Shown: positions 35,667 through 45,794, counted from the first letter of the stretch. The stretch: DNA of 64,000 nt from Lacipirellulaceae bacterium (GCA_040218535.1 JAVJRG010000012.1:62001-126000), one strand, 5' to 3'. Numbers and translations are program-made. The notes: generated by a model from the letters alone, not told the origin.

Positions 35667-38081
35667 ATGGATAGATCACCCGCAATGAATCGACTTAGTA
35701 AGTTCTACCAACAACATCGAAGCAAACTGTGGATTGCCCAGGCAATAGCGCTGCTGGGAATTGGTTTGCTGGTGGGCATGTCGATGCGCGGCGATGGGTT
35801 GATGACTCACGGCACGTCTGCCGAGGAAGACCATTCAGGCCGTGCTCATGCGTCAGCCAGCGAATATGAAGCACAAATCTGGACTTGCTCTATGCACCCG
35901 CAAATCCGCCGTGACGGACCGGGTAGCTGTCCAATCTGCGGAATGGACTTGGTTCCGGTAAAGAAGTCGGTCGCTGGTGTTCGCACCATTTCAATTAGTT
36001 CGGACGTCAAGAAACTGATGAACGTTCAGACAATTCCAGTTGCACATCGGTATGTCACTGCCGACGTTCGCATGGTTGGCAAAATTGAATACGACCAGAC
36101 CCGACTGGCTCATATTACGGCTTGGGTTGCCGGTCGCTTGGATAGACTATTCGTCGATTTTGAAGGTGTGGAAGTCAAAGAAGGCGACCACATGGCATAC
36201 ATCTACAGCGAAGAACTCTACACCGCCCAGGAAGAGCTGGTCTCCGCCCTGCAATCCAAGGCCGAGCGGACTTCATCACGCTTCTTAGAACCATTGAATC
36301 TTGCTGAGTCGGCTCGCGAGAAACTACGGCTGTTGGGCATCACCGATAAGCAAATAAAAGAGATCGAACAGCGTGGAAAGCCGAGTACGCACCTGACAAT
36401 TTACTCACCCGCAGGGGGCATCGTCGTCAAGAAACACCGCGAGGAGGGCGATCGTGTCCGTACTGGAGATCGCATCTATACCGTGGCCGACTTGGACCAC
36501 CTCTGGGTGCAGATGGATGCGTATGAATCCGACTTGCCGTGGCTTCGCTATGGACAAGATGTGGAGTTCACCACGGAAGCCTACCCTGGTGAAGTGTTTC
36601 ATGGTCGCATCGCATTCATAGACCCAGTTCTCAATGAAGCGACTCGAACGGTGAAGGTGCGAGTCAACGTCTCCAACGAAGATGGGCGACTCAAACCGGA
36701 AATGTTTGTGCGCGCGGTCGTAAAATCCAAAATTGCTGCCGGCGGACGAGTTCTTGATTCCTCGCTCGCCGGGAAGTGGATTAGCCCGATGCACCCCGAG
36801 ATCGTCAAGGACGAACCGGGCAATTGCGATGTCTGTGGTATGCCACTCGTGCGAGCCGAGACGCTTGGCTACGTGACAGCAGAACCGAGTGACACGGCCA
36901 AGCCGCTAGTAATTCCCGTTTCCGCTGCACTACTCACCGGCACGCGTGCTATTGTCTACGTGCAGGTTCCCGACGCCGAAGAACCGACGTATGAAGGTCG
37001 TGAAATTGTGCTTGGTCCGCGTGCCGGGGACTACTACCTCGTTAAAGGCGGGCTGGAAGAAGGCGAACTGGTTGTCACCAACGGCAATTTCAAATTGGAT
37101 AGTGCTCTGCAAATTTCTGCCAAGCCCTCCATGATGACTCCCGAAGGTGGCGGCGGAGGTGGAGGCCATGATCACGGCGGCGAATCGAAGCCTGCGGCGG
37201 ACGGCGAGCCGATGCAGATGGCCGAGCATACGGGAATGTCGCTGCCACAGGAATTGAAAAAGCAACTCCATCAAACGATTGAGTCGGTCGAGACAATCGG
37301 CGAAGCCATCGAGTCCGCAGAACTTGACGCGATTCGCGCCGGCTTCAATCAACTCGGAAAAGGCATCGCTGGCTTGAAGATTGACCAGTTGTCCGGCGAC
37401 ATGCGAGCGCAACTGGAAGAGTTTGCCATGCTGTTAAGGAACGATGCGATCGAAGGTCAAGCCGTACGGACACTACAAGATGCAGACCGAGTCTTCTTGG
37501 TGACGAAGCGACACGCTGAGCGGTTGCAGCAAATGTTTGGGCTATCTCACGCCGGACACCAGATGACTGAAGAAAGCCTCGATGTCCCTGCTGAGTTTCG
37601 CACTCAACTCAGCGGGCTCGTTAATCCCTACCTTGCGATATCGCAGGCGCTGTCGGCAGATGATGCCAGGGCCGCAACGAACGCCGTAGCACATCTCCAT
37701 CAGATCGTCAGCAAAATCAGCGCTCAGTCGTTATCGGGTAAAGCCGCAGAGCGTTGGAAGTCAGAACTCAACAGTCTTTCGACAATTACTGCGCGATTGT
37801 CCAAAGCCAGTGATCTCAAGTCGCTCCGTTCGGCCTTCGCTCTCTTGTCGGACCAACTGTTGACGCTTCAACGCATGTTCGGACTGCCCGATAGTGATCA
37901 ACTCTTCGAGTTGCATTGCCCGATGGCGTTTGAGGGTCGCGGAGCCAGTTGGATTCAAGCTGACGACGCAGTTCGCAATCCGTACTACGGAGCTTCCATG
38001 CTCAAATGTGCGGACAAGGTCGAGCCGCTGAGTGATAAAGAGCCGCCACGCGATGAGCACGCCGGGAGCAATCACGGGTAA
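35667..38081 (+). CDS. cusB: CusB-type RND adaptor with two CPMHP metal-binding domains
   Basis: About 804 residues from ATG 35667 (GAGG is close by; the frame is open back to a TTG at 35628 inside the anti-sigma gene). After a transmembrane anchor comes WTCSMHPQIRRDGPGSCPICGM, a heavy-metal-binding domain, then the adaptor core (lipoyl halves, hairpin, barrel), a second degenerate copy (ISPMHPEIVKDEPGNCDVCGM), a Gly/His loop (GGGGGGGHDHGG), a helical region and a C-terminal block with HCPMAFEGRGASW ... NPYYGASMLKCADK. Domains of this last type occur at the end of Cu/Ag adaptors. It is about twice the length of E. coli CusB. It is followed by the RND pump gene; copper or silver export is very likely. 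Confidence 0.88.
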   Translation: MDRSPAMNRLSKFYQQHRSKLWIAQAIALLGIGLLVGMSMRGDGLMTHGTSAEEDHSGRAHASASEYEAQIWTCSMHPQIRRDGPGSCPICGMDLVPVKKSVAGVRTISISSDVKKLMNVQTIPVAHRYVTADVRMVGKIEYDQTRLAHITAWVAGRLDRLFVDFEGVEVKEGDHMAYIYSEELYTAQEELVSALQSKAERTSSRFLEPLNLAESAREKLRLLGITDKQIKEIEQRGKPSTHLTIYSPAGGIVVKKHREEGDRVRTGDRIYTVADLDHLWVQMDAYESDLPWLRYGQDVEFTTEAYPGEVFHGRIAFIDPVLNEATRTVKVRVNVSNEDGRLKPEMFVRAVVKSKIAAGGRVLDSSLAGKWISPMHPEIVKDEPGNCDVCGMPLVRAETLGYVTAEPSDTAKPLVIPVSAALLTGTRAIVYVQVPDAEEPTYEGREIVLGPRAGDYYLVKGGLEEGELVVTNGNFKLDSALQISAKPSMMTPEGGGGGGGHDHGGESKPAADGEPMQMAEHTGMSLPQELKKQLHQTIESVETIGEAIESAELDAIRAGFNQLGKGIAGLKIDQLSGDMRAQLEEFAMLLRNDAIEGQAVRTLQDADRVFLVTKRHAERLQQMFGLSHAGHQMTEESLDVPAEFRTQLSGLVNPYLAISQALSADDARAATNAVAHLHQIVSKISAQSLSGKAAERWKSELNSLSTITARLSKASDLKSLRSAFALLSDQLLTLQRMFGLPDSDQLFELHCPMAFEGRGASWIQADDAVRNPYYGASMLKCADKVEPLSDKEPPRDEHAGSNHG

Positions 38082-38153
38082 GGAGGTAAGAAGCGTGCAA
38101 ACCTCTGAGGCAAAAACGTTTATGGAAACCAACAAAGAGAATACACCGCATTG

Positions 38154-41100
38154 ATGTCTGATTCTACCAATGATGAGATAGCCCCTGATATCCAAAGCGG
38201 TCGGCGAACCCTGCTCGGTGGAATCATTTGGTTTTGCCTGCACAACAAGCTCGTTGTCTTCTTACTCGTCTTGGCCATCATTGGCTGGGGCATCATGGTC
38301 GCCCCGTTTGATTGGCAGGTCGGTAGTCTGCCGCGCGATCCAGTTCCCGTCGATGCGATTCCTGACATTGGCGAAAACCAGCAGATCGTATTTACCGAAT
38401 GGATGGGCCGTAGTCCGCAGGATGTTGAAGATCAAATCGGCTATCCGATGACGGTTGCTCTCTTGGGCATCCCTGAAGTCAAAACCATCCGCAGTTACTC
38501 GATGTTTGGCTTCTCGACGATCTACGTGATCTTCAATGAGAAAGCTGAATTCTACTGGTCGCGTTCTCGGGTACTCGAAAAGCTCAACAGTCTACCAGCC
38601 GGAACGCTTCCCGAAGGCGTGCAGCCAACGCTTGGGCCAGATGCCACGGCACTTGGTCAGATACTCTGGTACACGCTTGAAGGTCAAGATCCAGACGGAA
38701 ATCCAACCGGCGGTTGGGATTTGCACGAGCTACGAACGATTCAGGATTGGTACGTTCGCTACGCCTTAGCCTCAGCGGAGGGCGTTAGCGAAGTCGCTTC
38801 CATCGGCGGCTTCGTTCAGGAATACCAGATTGACGTCGATCCTGATGCGATGCGAGCCGCGAAGGTGTCACTGGCGGATGTTTTTCAAGCCGTCCGCATG
38901 TCAAACGTGGATGTTGGTGCGAGGACCATTGAACTCAACAAGGCTGAGTACGTCATTCGCGGGCTCGGCTTCATCGAACATGTTGAAGATATTGAAAAGA
39001 CTGTCGTCAAGGTGGCTGACAATGTGCCTATCACGATTAAGGATGTGGCGACGGTGACCCTTGGCCCGGCATTGCGTCGTGGAGCCTTGGACAAGGCAGG
39101 AGCCGAAGCGGTCGGTGGAGTAACCGTCGTGCGTTACGGATTCAATCCACTCGAAGCCATCAAGAACGTCAAGGAGAAGATCGTTGAGGTCTCGCCGGGG
39201 CTTCCGAGTAAGGTCCTCGTGGACTACACGCAGACATCCGCCGCCCAAGTCGATGCGTACGCCAAGGCGAACGATCTTCCTTCCCTCACCGGACCTGATC
39301 CGCAGCACGACCCGTGGATTCAACACTTACGCGGCACGCCACGCGACCAGTGGCCGAACTGGATCACGACAAGCCAGGTCCGTGTGGTTCCCTTTTACGA
39401 CCGCACCGGCGTGATTTATGAAACACTCGGCACGCTCAACACCGCACTCTCCGAAGAAATCCTTGTTACGATCATCGTGATTCTGGTGATGGTGCTGCAC
39501 CTGCGCAGCTCCATTCTCATAAGTGCGTTGTTGCCTCTGGCCGTCCTGATGGTTTTCATCGCTATGAAGACGTTTGGCGTCGATGCCAACATCGTCGCCT
39601 TGTCGGGTATCGCTATCGCGATTGGAACGATGGTCGATATGGGAATCATCCTGTGTGAGAACATTCTCAAACACTTGGACGAGGCGGACCCTGACGAAGA
39701 TCGCGGCCATGTCATCTTCCGCGCGTCAAACGAAGTGGCCAGTGCCGTTCTAACCGCTGTCTCAACGACCGTCGTCAGCTTCCTCCCCGTGTTTACGATG
39801 ATTGCAGCCGAAGGAAAACTGTTTCGGCCACTTGCGTTCACTAAGACGTTTGCACTGGCTGCTTCCGTAATTGTCGCATTGACCATCATTCCTCCGGCAG
39901 CTCACATCCTCATGGGCGGACGGATGCAGGCGGGCTTGCTTCGCCGCTACTCAATGCTCGCCCTTATCGCTGCCGGAGTGCTGGCGATGTTTTTTGTCTC
40001 GTGGTGGGTAGGAGCAATCGTCATCGGACTCGGTCTCTACAAGCTGCTTGAACCTCGCATCCCGACCGAGTACAACCACTATGCTCCTTACCTTGCCAGC
40101 GCCATTGCGGTATTGGTTGTTGGCGTGGTGCTTACCGAACACTGGCTACCGCTGGGGCCGCAAAAGGGTCTCACGCGAAATCTATTGTTCGTTGGGCTGC
40201 TCATTGGCGGTCTGCTCGGGTTCTTTACGATCTTCCAACGCTACCTCTACGAGCCAATCCTGCGATGGTGTCTCGCCCACAAGGTCATGTTCCTATCGAT
40301 TCCAACCGCGATTCTGCTGTTTGGCGGTAGTGCGTGGCTTGGTTTTGACCGCGTGTTTTCATTCATCCCGAAACTCGTATCGAATGTCGGAATTGAGCAA
40401 TCGACGATCCGCCAATCGAAATCGTGGACAGCCGCCAGCGAAACGCTTCCCGGCATCGGCAAAGAGTTCATGCCGCCTTTGGACGAAGGTTCCTTTCTCT
40501 ACATGCCGACGACGATGCCCCACGCTTCGATTGGCGAAGCAATGGATGTGCTGCAATTGCAAAACAAGTTTCTCATTTCCATTCCCGAAGTGGATTCCGT
40601 CGTAGGCAAGATTGGCCGAGCGGACAGTCCGCTCGATCCGGCTCCGATTTCGATGATTGAGACCTTCATCACCTACAAGTCGGAATACAAGACGGACCAG
40701 AACGGCAATCGCCTCAAATTCCGCTACGACGAGGAAGCCGAGGATTATGCTCGCGATCAGAAAGGTGAACTGATCGAAGACCCTGACGGTCGTCCGTTTC
40801 GGCAATGGCGAGATGAAATCAATTCGCCGGACGATATCTGGCAGAAGATCACTGAAGCAGCCGACATTCCCGGCACCACGTCGGCTCCCAAGTTACAACC
40901 GATTGCCGCACGTATTGTGATGCTGCAAAGTGGTATGCGTGCCCCGATGGGCATGAAGATCAAAGGCCCCGACCTTGAAACCATCGAACGCGTTGCTTTA
41001 CAGATTGAAGGACTACTAAAACAAGTTCCCACAGTTCAGGCGTCTGCCGTGATCGCTGACCGCATCGTCGGAAAACCGTATCTGGAAATCGACATCGACC

Positions 41101-42146
41101 GCGACGCGATCAAACGCTACGGCCTGCATATCCGCAGTGTTCAGGACGTGATCGAAGTCGCAATCGGCGGACGCCGCATCACCACAACAGTCGAGGGCCG
41201 TGAACGCTACCCCGTGCGTGTCCGCTACGCACGAGAACTTCGAGACGATGCAGAATCGCTGGAACGCATCCTCGTACCAACGCCGATGGGGCAGCAAATT
41301 CCCCTCGCCCAGTTGGCCAACATTCGCTACGTCCGAGGCCCGCAGGTCATCAAGAGCGAAGACACATTCCTACTGGGATACGTGTTGTTCGATATGAAGG
41401 CAGGCAACGCGGAAGTCGATGTTGTGGAAGACGCTCAGGCGTTCTTACAAGAGAAGATCGACAGCGGTGAACTCGTGCTGCCTGCTGGCGTCAGCTATTC
41501 CTTTGCCGGAAACTACGAGAACCAACTGCGATCGCAAAAGACCTTGATGGTCGTCTTGCCTCTAGCACTCGGCATCATCTTTCTGATTCTCTACTTCCAG
41601 TTCAAATCGGTCATCACCACGTCGCTGGTGTTCAGCGGCATCATGATCGCGTGGTCAGGCGGCTTTATCATGCTGTGGCTGTACGGCACCGACTGGTTTC
41701 TGAACTTCAATCTGTTCGACACCAACATGCGGGATCTGTTTCAGGTTCACACGATCAACCTCAGTGTGGCGGTCTGGGTCGGCTTCCTCGCGTTATTCGG
41801 AATCGCCACCGATGATGGCGTAGTGATCGCTTCTTACTTGGAAGACAGCTTCCGCCGCGATCGAATCACCAGTGCCAAACACGCCCGCGAAGCCACAGTA
41901 ACTGCCGGCCTACGCCGCGTTCGACCGTGCCTGATGACCACCGCGACGACGATTCTCGCGTTGATCCCGGTGCTGACGTCTACTGGCAGAGGCAGTGATA
42001 TTATGGTCCCTATGGCCATCCCCAGTTTCGGCGGCATGGTGATTGCAATCATCACGATGCTGGTTGTCCCGGTACTCTACTGCTCGGTGATGGAGTGGAA
42101 GCTCAAGTTCGGCATCGCCGATCCAAGGTTTGCCGAGAACGCATGA
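38154..42146 (+). CDS. cusA: CusA-type copper/silver RND pump, long form
   Basis: About 1330 residues from ATG 38154. Features: N-terminal helix (LVVFLLVLAIIGWGIM), VPVDAIPDIGENQQIV, the fourth-helix motif AIGTMVDMGIILCENIL with the proton-relay Asp, and the LQSGMRAPMGMKIKG block. It is nearly 300 residues longer than E. coli CusA. Extra length lies partly after the first transmembrane block, where several added hydrophobic segments occur (for example ALIAAGVLAMFFVSWWVG and ASAIAVLVVGVVL), and partly in the second external loop (residues about 840-890). It pairs with the adaptor 70 bp upstream. The ribosome site is weak, so coupling to the adaptor gene is possible. Confidence 0.9.
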   Translation: MSDSTNDEIAPDIQSGRRTLLGGIIWFCLHNKLVVFLLVLAIIGWGIMVAPFDWQVGSLPRDPVPVDAIPDIGENQQIVFTEWMGRSPQDVEDQIGYPMTVALLGIPEVKTIRSYSMFGFSTIYVIFNEKAEFYWSRSRVLEKLNSLPAGTLPEGVQPTLGPDATALGQILWYTLEGQDPDGNPTGGWDLHELRTIQDWYVRYALASAEGVSEVASIGGFVQEYQIDVDPDAMRAAKVSLADVFQAVRMSNVDVGARTIELNKAEYVIRGLGFIEHVEDIEKTVVKVADNVPITIKDVATVTLGPALRRGALDKAGAEAVGGVTVVRYGFNPLEAIKNVKEKIVEVSPGLPSKVLVDYTQTSAAQVDAYAKANDLPSLTGPDPQHDPWIQHLRGTPRDQWPNWITTSQVRVVPFYDRTGVIYETLGTLNTALSEEILVTIIVILVMVLHLRSSILISALLPLAVLMVFIAMKTFGVDANIVALSGIAIAIGTMVDMGIILCENILKHLDEADPDEDRGHVIFRASNEVASAVLTAVSTTVVSFLPVFTMIAAEGKLFRPLAFTKTFALAASVIVALTIIPPAAHILMGGRMQAGLLRRYSMLALIAAGVLAMFFVSWWVGAIVIGLGLYKLLEPRIPTEYNHYAPYLASAIAVLVVGVVLTEHWLPLGPQKGLTRNLLFVGLLIGGLLGFFTIFQRYLYEPILRWCLAHKVMFLSIPTAILLFGGSAWLGFDRVFSFIPKLVSNVGIEQSTIRQSKSWTAASETLPGIGKEFMPPLDEGSFLYMPTTMPHASIGEAMDVLQLQNKFLISIPEVDSVVGKIGRADSPLDPAPISMIETFITYKSEYKTDQNGNRLKFRYDEEAEDYARDQKGELIEDPDGRPFRQWRDEINSPDDIWQKITEAADIPGTTSAPKLQPIAARIVMLQSGMRAPMGMKIKGPDLETIERVALQIEGLLKQVPTVQASAVIADRIVGKPYLEIDIDRDAIKRYGLHIRSVQDVIEVAIGGRRITTTVEGRERYPVRVRYARELRDDAESLERILVPTPMGQQIPLAQLANIRYVRGPQVIKSEDTFLLGYVLFDMKAGNAEVDVVEDAQAFLQEKIDSGELVLPAGVSYSFAGNYENQLRSQKTLMVVLPLALGIIFLILYFQFKSVITTSLVFSGIMIAWSGGFIMLWLYGTDWFLNFNLFDTNMRDLFQVHTINLSVAVWVGFLALFGIATDDGVVIASYLEDSFRRDRITSAKHAREATVTAGLRRVRPCLMTTATTILALIPVLTSTGRGSDIMVPMAIPSFGGMVIAIITMLVVPVLYCSVMEWKLKFGIADPRFAENA

Positions 42147-42457
42147 TGTAGGCGACTGGAAGAGCGATTTCATCTTCTGCTTATCAGAGGGTGCTGGCTA
42201 TCTAAGCTCGCCGTACAGTTTGTAATTGTGTCTTCTGAAGGCATCTTAGCCAACGGAAGCAGGCAGTGCCGGTTAGGCGACCGGCTTGTACTTCAAATAT
42301 GTGGTCAACCCTGACAGAGCAACCACGTCGAGGTTCTGCATGCAAAGTTGCACGATACTAGCTCTGACGTGGAACAATCGGCACTGGCTCGTTCTATTCG
42401 AGCCAGTGCCGCTGTAATGACCGGGGTTAAAAACTTAAGTGTGCCTCCCGTGCTAGC
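42147..42457. other. Convergent intergenic region
   Basis: About 310 bases between the ends of the plus-strand pump gene and the minus-strand protein at 42458. Apart from the perfect inverted repeat at 42379-42411 I see nothing; there is no supported reading frame. Confidence 0.5.
42379..42411. terminator. Perfect 13-bp inverted repeat, probable two-way terminator
   Basis: The arm CGGCACTGGCTCG (42379-42391) and its exact reverse complement (42399-42411) enclose a 7-base loop. It lies between two convergent genes. The stem is very stable, though no clear T-run follows on either strand, so it may stop transcription in both directions or protect mRNA ends. Confidence 0.6.
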
Positions 42458-43006
42458 TCATTGCGTTGACTGCGCCTTGATTTCAAGCAATCGTATCAAG
42501 GCATCGTGCTCGGCTTGAGCTTTATCCAAATCCAATAGAATCTGATTGCAGTGCTTCATGCAAGCCAAGCCATCGACCGATTCCTTACAGCATTCCTCAT
42601 AAAGCAGCTTTTGCTGTTTTTCAGAAGAAGCAAGGTGCTGGTGGATCGTTTTCAGCGGAGCCGTTGCGGCTGGGTCGTTACCTACCTCTTGGCGGACTGT
42701 GGCCAGTTGCTGTTGAGCCGTCGTTATATTGCGACCCAATGTTTCTGCATCGGCCTTTGCTACGCTCGGCTGAATCGTTTCCGGGACTCGTGAGTAGTGA
42801 TAAATGTCCCGCGAGTAGTCCCGAGCGTGACGAATACTCCGCGACGCGCGTTGATTGCTGTAAGAACTGCCGGGGCGTAAACGATCTCCACCCGTAAGGC
42901 CTCCAGGGCTCTTCCTTTGAGCCTGGGCGACAGTTGGCCCCGCCGCAACAACTGCGGTGAGAATAATCACCGCCAGGCTCAGCAGTCGCTTCTGTTCGTA
43001 ATACAT
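42458..43006 (-). CDS. Secreted helical protein with Cys motifs, function unknown
   Basis: A protein of 182 residues from ATG 43006, chosen because GAGGAG lies about ten bases upstream and a signal peptide follows (LLSLAVIILTAVVAAGPTVAQA); the frame is open to 43108. The mature part is basic and Arg/Ser/Tyr-rich, then becomes helical, with ECCKESVDGLACMKHC near the end, a set of four Cys and one His that may bind metal. A CsoR-type site lies about 150 bases upstream (43159), so it may be copper-induced. I do not recognise a named family. Confidence 0.65.
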   Translation of the reverse strand: MYYEQKRLLSLAVIILTAVVAAGPTVAQAQRKSPGGLTGGDRLRPGSSYSNQRASRSIRHARDYSRDIYHYSRVPETIQPSVAKADAETLGRNITTAQQQLATVRQEVGNDPAATAPLKTIHQHLASSEKQQKLLYEECCKESVDGLACMKHCNQILLDLDKAQAEHDALIRLLEIKAQSTQ

Positions 43007-43481
43007 GGCACACGTTCTCCTCTGGAATTTGCTCGGAGTTACCGGCCTTCGGAAAAAAGTTCTAACTGCCCGAGCGGTGGATAAAGAGCCGGATCGCGAT
43101 CCCATCACGGCTGACAGGTATTGCTACATGCACCTCCTGAATATTCGACCACCCTTCAATACCCTATCTGGGTATGCTACTCTGAGATTCTTCGTAGTTT
43201 CGGTTGCAACGACCTAACACACGGCGGATCGGGGAACTTGCGTGGATTCCTGATATTGCACATAGGGTTTCAACGGATACGACTCCATGACCGAGATACG
43301 ACTGCCGTAGCGGACCGAACTGGAACCGATGGAGCTGTGCAGCTACGGGCGGTTGACTCTGCTTGAACTTTTGATGCGGTACATGCCGTTCCCTTCACCA
43401 AAAAACAGAAAGCTCACCTGCTGCTTAAGCGTTTCCTCCAAAACTTCACTCTGGACAGTGCCGCAAACGGAGCCCTAGCGT
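43007..43481. other. Divergent intergenic region with CsoR-type site
   Basis: About 475 bases between the start of the secreted helical protein (-) and the sigma factor (+). It holds the CsoR-type site at 43159 listed separately. An 81-residue frame at 43121-43366 crosses this site and has no ribosome site; I do not accept it. Confidence 0.5.
43159..43175. promoter_or_regulatory. CsoR-type operator ATACCC-TATCT-GGGTAT
   Basis: A perfect 6-5-6 palindrome with the pattern ATACC-N7-GGTAT shared by three other sites in the window. It matches the form of known CsoR operators (TACC...GGTA cores). It is 153 bases upstream of the secreted helical protein gene (-) and about 300 bases before the sigma gene (+); the first is the more likely target. 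Confidence 0.7.
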
Positions 43482-44063
43482 TTGAATGAAGCGAGCCAAA
43501 ACAACGGAGACCCGTCGATTCGCGAATCGCCTACAAATGCTTCCACCCAGCAATTGGTTGATGCGTGTGTCGCGGGTGATCGCTGCGCGATGCAGCAGCT
43601 TTACGAGCAATGCGCTGACAACGTGTACGGATTGATGGTCCGTATGGTCGGGCGGCAGGACGCTGACGATCTTACGCAGCAGGTATTTCTTAGGATGTTC
43701 CGTAAACTGGAGCAATTCAACGGGCAATCCAAGCTCGAAACGTGGCTCTACCGTTTGGCAAGCAACGAAGCCTTGCAACATCTTCGTCGTAGCAAACGAC
43801 GATCCACGGCACCACTTGTCACCGATCCCGCAACAGATGATCCAGACCGGATCGGCAAAGCCGAGGAAGCCGAGCTGCTTGAAACGGCTATGTCGCAGCT
43901 CGACCCGGAACTTCGAGCAATACTGATTCTGAAAGAACAGCAGAATCTGTCTTACCGCGAGATCGCCGAGTCTATCGGCATACCCGAGGGCACCGTCGGT
44001 TCGCGGCTAAACCGGGCACGGAAACTACTTCGCCAAGAACTTGCGCAACTCGGTTGGGAGTGA
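43482..44063 (+). CDS. ECF-type RNA polymerase sigma factor
   Basis: A 193-residue sigma-70 family protein. Region 2 contains DADDLTQQVFLRMFRKLEQF and the -10-binding helix with SKLETWLYRLASNEALQHLR; region 4 contains LSYREIAESIGIPEGTVGSRLNRARK, the -35-binding helix-turn-helix. The start is a TTG with GGAG eight bases upstream. There is no anti-sigma gene beside it; the nearest is at 34772. It is convergent with the TolC gene, 14 bases between ends. It probably directs metal-response promoters, but the target sequence cannot be read from this window alone. Confidence 0.9.
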   Translation: MNEASQNNGDPSIRESPTNASTQQLVDACVAGDRCAMQQLYEQCADNVYGLMVRMVGRQDADDLTQQVFLRMFRKLEQFNGQSKLETWLYRLASNEALQHLRRSKRRSTAPLVTDPATDDPDRIGKAEEAELLETAMSQLDPELRAILILKEQQNLSYREIAESIGIPEGTVGSRLNRARKLLRQELAQLGWE

Positions 44064-44077
44064 GTTCGACCGTCAAC

Positions 44078-45643
44078 TCAACCTCCGTAGGGACACCCAA
44101 CGGTGCGTTCGATTTGAGCGATCGTCCCAGCAAGTGTTGCCTCAATGCGTGCCAACTGGGTCTCGAACATCAGCAGTTCGCGATAGGTCTCGATCAGCGC
44201 GAAGAAGTCGGTTCGCTTGCCGCGGTAATCGGCGAAGGAGAGTTTGAGCGTATCTTCGGTTCGCGGAATAATTCGGTCTTCATAGATACCTGCCTGCTCA
44301 ACCAAGGCGTCGGCCTGGGCCATCAGCCGTCGCAACTTGCCTTGTATGGCATCGCGTTCGGCTTGTAGCCGTTGCGCCGAACTACTGGTCCGGTTGGCTG
44401 CTTCGCGGATGCCAGCGTTGATCTTTTCACGCCATATAGGAAGGGTAAATCCAACCATGAAGCTGATGTTGTCGTGACCGTTCGCCACAGGGCTGATGGC
44501 ATTCGTGTCGTCATCAATGATTGCGTAATTCAGTCCGAGGTTGAAATCAGGATATTTTTGCAAGTAAGCGAGCCGCTGCTTCTGACGGTCGCGTTGGATC
44601 TCTGATGCGATAGCTCGAAGTTCTGGACTGCACTGCTCGGCGAGGGCAAGTAAGCTTTCCAACCGCTCGGGCACATTCCTTAACCCAATGTCTTGCTGAG
44701 CTTCGGGGATAAGGGTGACCGGCTGCTGCACTAACGCTGCCAAATCGGCCTGAGCCTGCTCTTTTTGCTTGCGCAACCCTACCAGTTGGTCGTCCAATCG
44801 GTCTGCTTCAAGTTGCGCTCGCAGTACGTCTTGCTGAGTGCCGCCACTCTTGTAGCGAGCTTCCGCCACTTGCGTCAGGTCGTCCACTAACTCGCGAGTT
44901 TCTTCGACAATCGTGATCGCCCGAGTTGCAAACCAGACTTCGTAGTAAGCCAGACGAACGGATTCGGTGATCTCGCGTTGGATTCGATTGAGTTCTGCTT
45001 GCGCTATTTGGACTTCGCGACTGGCGATCGCCGCTTTTGCACGCAGCTTCTCCGGCCACGGGACGCCTTGCCCAAGCTGGAACTGATGCCCTACGCGACC
45101 ACCGGCCGTCTGCAGAGCCTGGTCTTGAATCGGCCAGAAGGTGTTGTTGAAACTCGGATCGGGCAACGCTCGCGCTTGCGGGATTACATTCGCTGCAGCG
45201 GACACGCGGTTTTGGGCCGCTTGGATTTTTGGATGCCCACTTAGGGCCACTTGTATGAAATAATCCACCGGCTGCTGTTGCTCCGCCACCGGAGGAATTA
45301 AAGTTAGTTCCATCGGCTGCACAAGTTCTTCTACGGCTTCGGAAGCCGATTGATCTTCTCCCGACTGCTGGCCAGAACCACTGCTTTCTTCCACCTCATT
45401 ATTGAGATCATTGGGGGAGAGAGACGGCAGACTGATGTCTTCGGTTTGGCTGGCTAGCTGAATTTTGCTCTTCGGCGTAGCTGAATCCTCAGTGGGTGCC
45501 TTGGTCCTTTCCTCCTCTCTACCAGACGCAACGCTTTTAGGATTGCTGCTCGATAGCACATATTCCTGCGTCGTTGCACACCCACTGGCGACAATCAAAG
45601 CCAGCGTGGCTAGCAGAAATCGTGTTTTTCTGCGAAAATCCAT
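44078..45643 (-). CDS. TolC-family outer membrane efflux lipoprotein (CusC-like)
   Basis: About 521 residues from ATG 45643, chosen because AGGGA lies seven bases upstream and a lipobox follows (VASGC, Cys22); the frame is open to 45667. An acidic, Ser/Glu-rich linker of about 90 residues precedes two outer-membrane-factor repeats (VALSGHPKIQAAQNRVSAA; ASEIQRDRQKQRLAYLQKYP). It should be the outer channel for the CusBA system that starts at 46676, from which it diverges. The shared control region holds a CsoR-type site at 45763. Confidence 0.88.
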   Translation of the reverse strand: MDFRRKTRFLLATLALIVASGCATTQEYVLSSSNPKSVASGREEERTKAPTEDSATPKSKIQLASQTEDISLPSLSPNDLNNEVEESSGSGQQSGEDQSASEAVEELVQPMELTLIPPVAEQQQPVDYFIQVALSGHPKIQAAQNRVSAAANVIPQARALPDPSFNNTFWPIQDQALQTAGGRVGHQFQLGQGVPWPEKLRAKAAIASREVQIAQAELNRIQREITESVRLAYYEVWFATRAITIVEETRELVDDLTQVAEARYKSGGTQQDVLRAQLEADRLDDQLVGLRKQKEQAQADLAALVQQPVTLIPEAQQDIGLRNVPERLESLLALAEQCSPELRAIASEIQRDRQKQRLAYLQKYPDFNLGLNYAIIDDDTNAISPVANGHDNISFMVGFTLPIWREKINAGIREAANRTSSSAQRLQAERDAIQGKLRRLMAQADALVEQAGIYEDRIIPRTEDTLKLSFADYRGKRTDFFALIETYRELLMFETQLARIEATLAGTIAQIERTVGCPYGG

Positions 45644-45762
45644 TAGCATTTCCCTGTTACGCCGCATTCACAAAGCGGCTTCGCCAGCCAAATAGGTCTG
45701 TAAATTGCTCAATTAGCCAAATTGGACTTGTACCATTGCCCTTCATTCCCGATATAGTTGAT

Positions 45763-45779
45763 ATACCGTCAGAGGGTAT
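45763..45779. promoter_or_regulatory. CsoR-type operator ATACC-N7-GGTAT
   Basis: ATACC and GGTAT arms with GTCAGAG between, in the 150-base gap between the divergent TolC gene (-) and Cys-rich leader gene (+). TTGATA at 45758-45763 could be a -35 element for the plus strand, with a poor -10 at 45781. The site would overlap the spacer, so a bound repressor would block RNA polymerase. Confidence 0.6.
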
Positions 45780-45794
45780 CTATCGGAACGAACA

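Noticed and set aside
43121-43366. 81-residue plus-strand frame
   Set aside because: It crosses the CsoR-type site and lacks a ribosome site and recognisable motifs.
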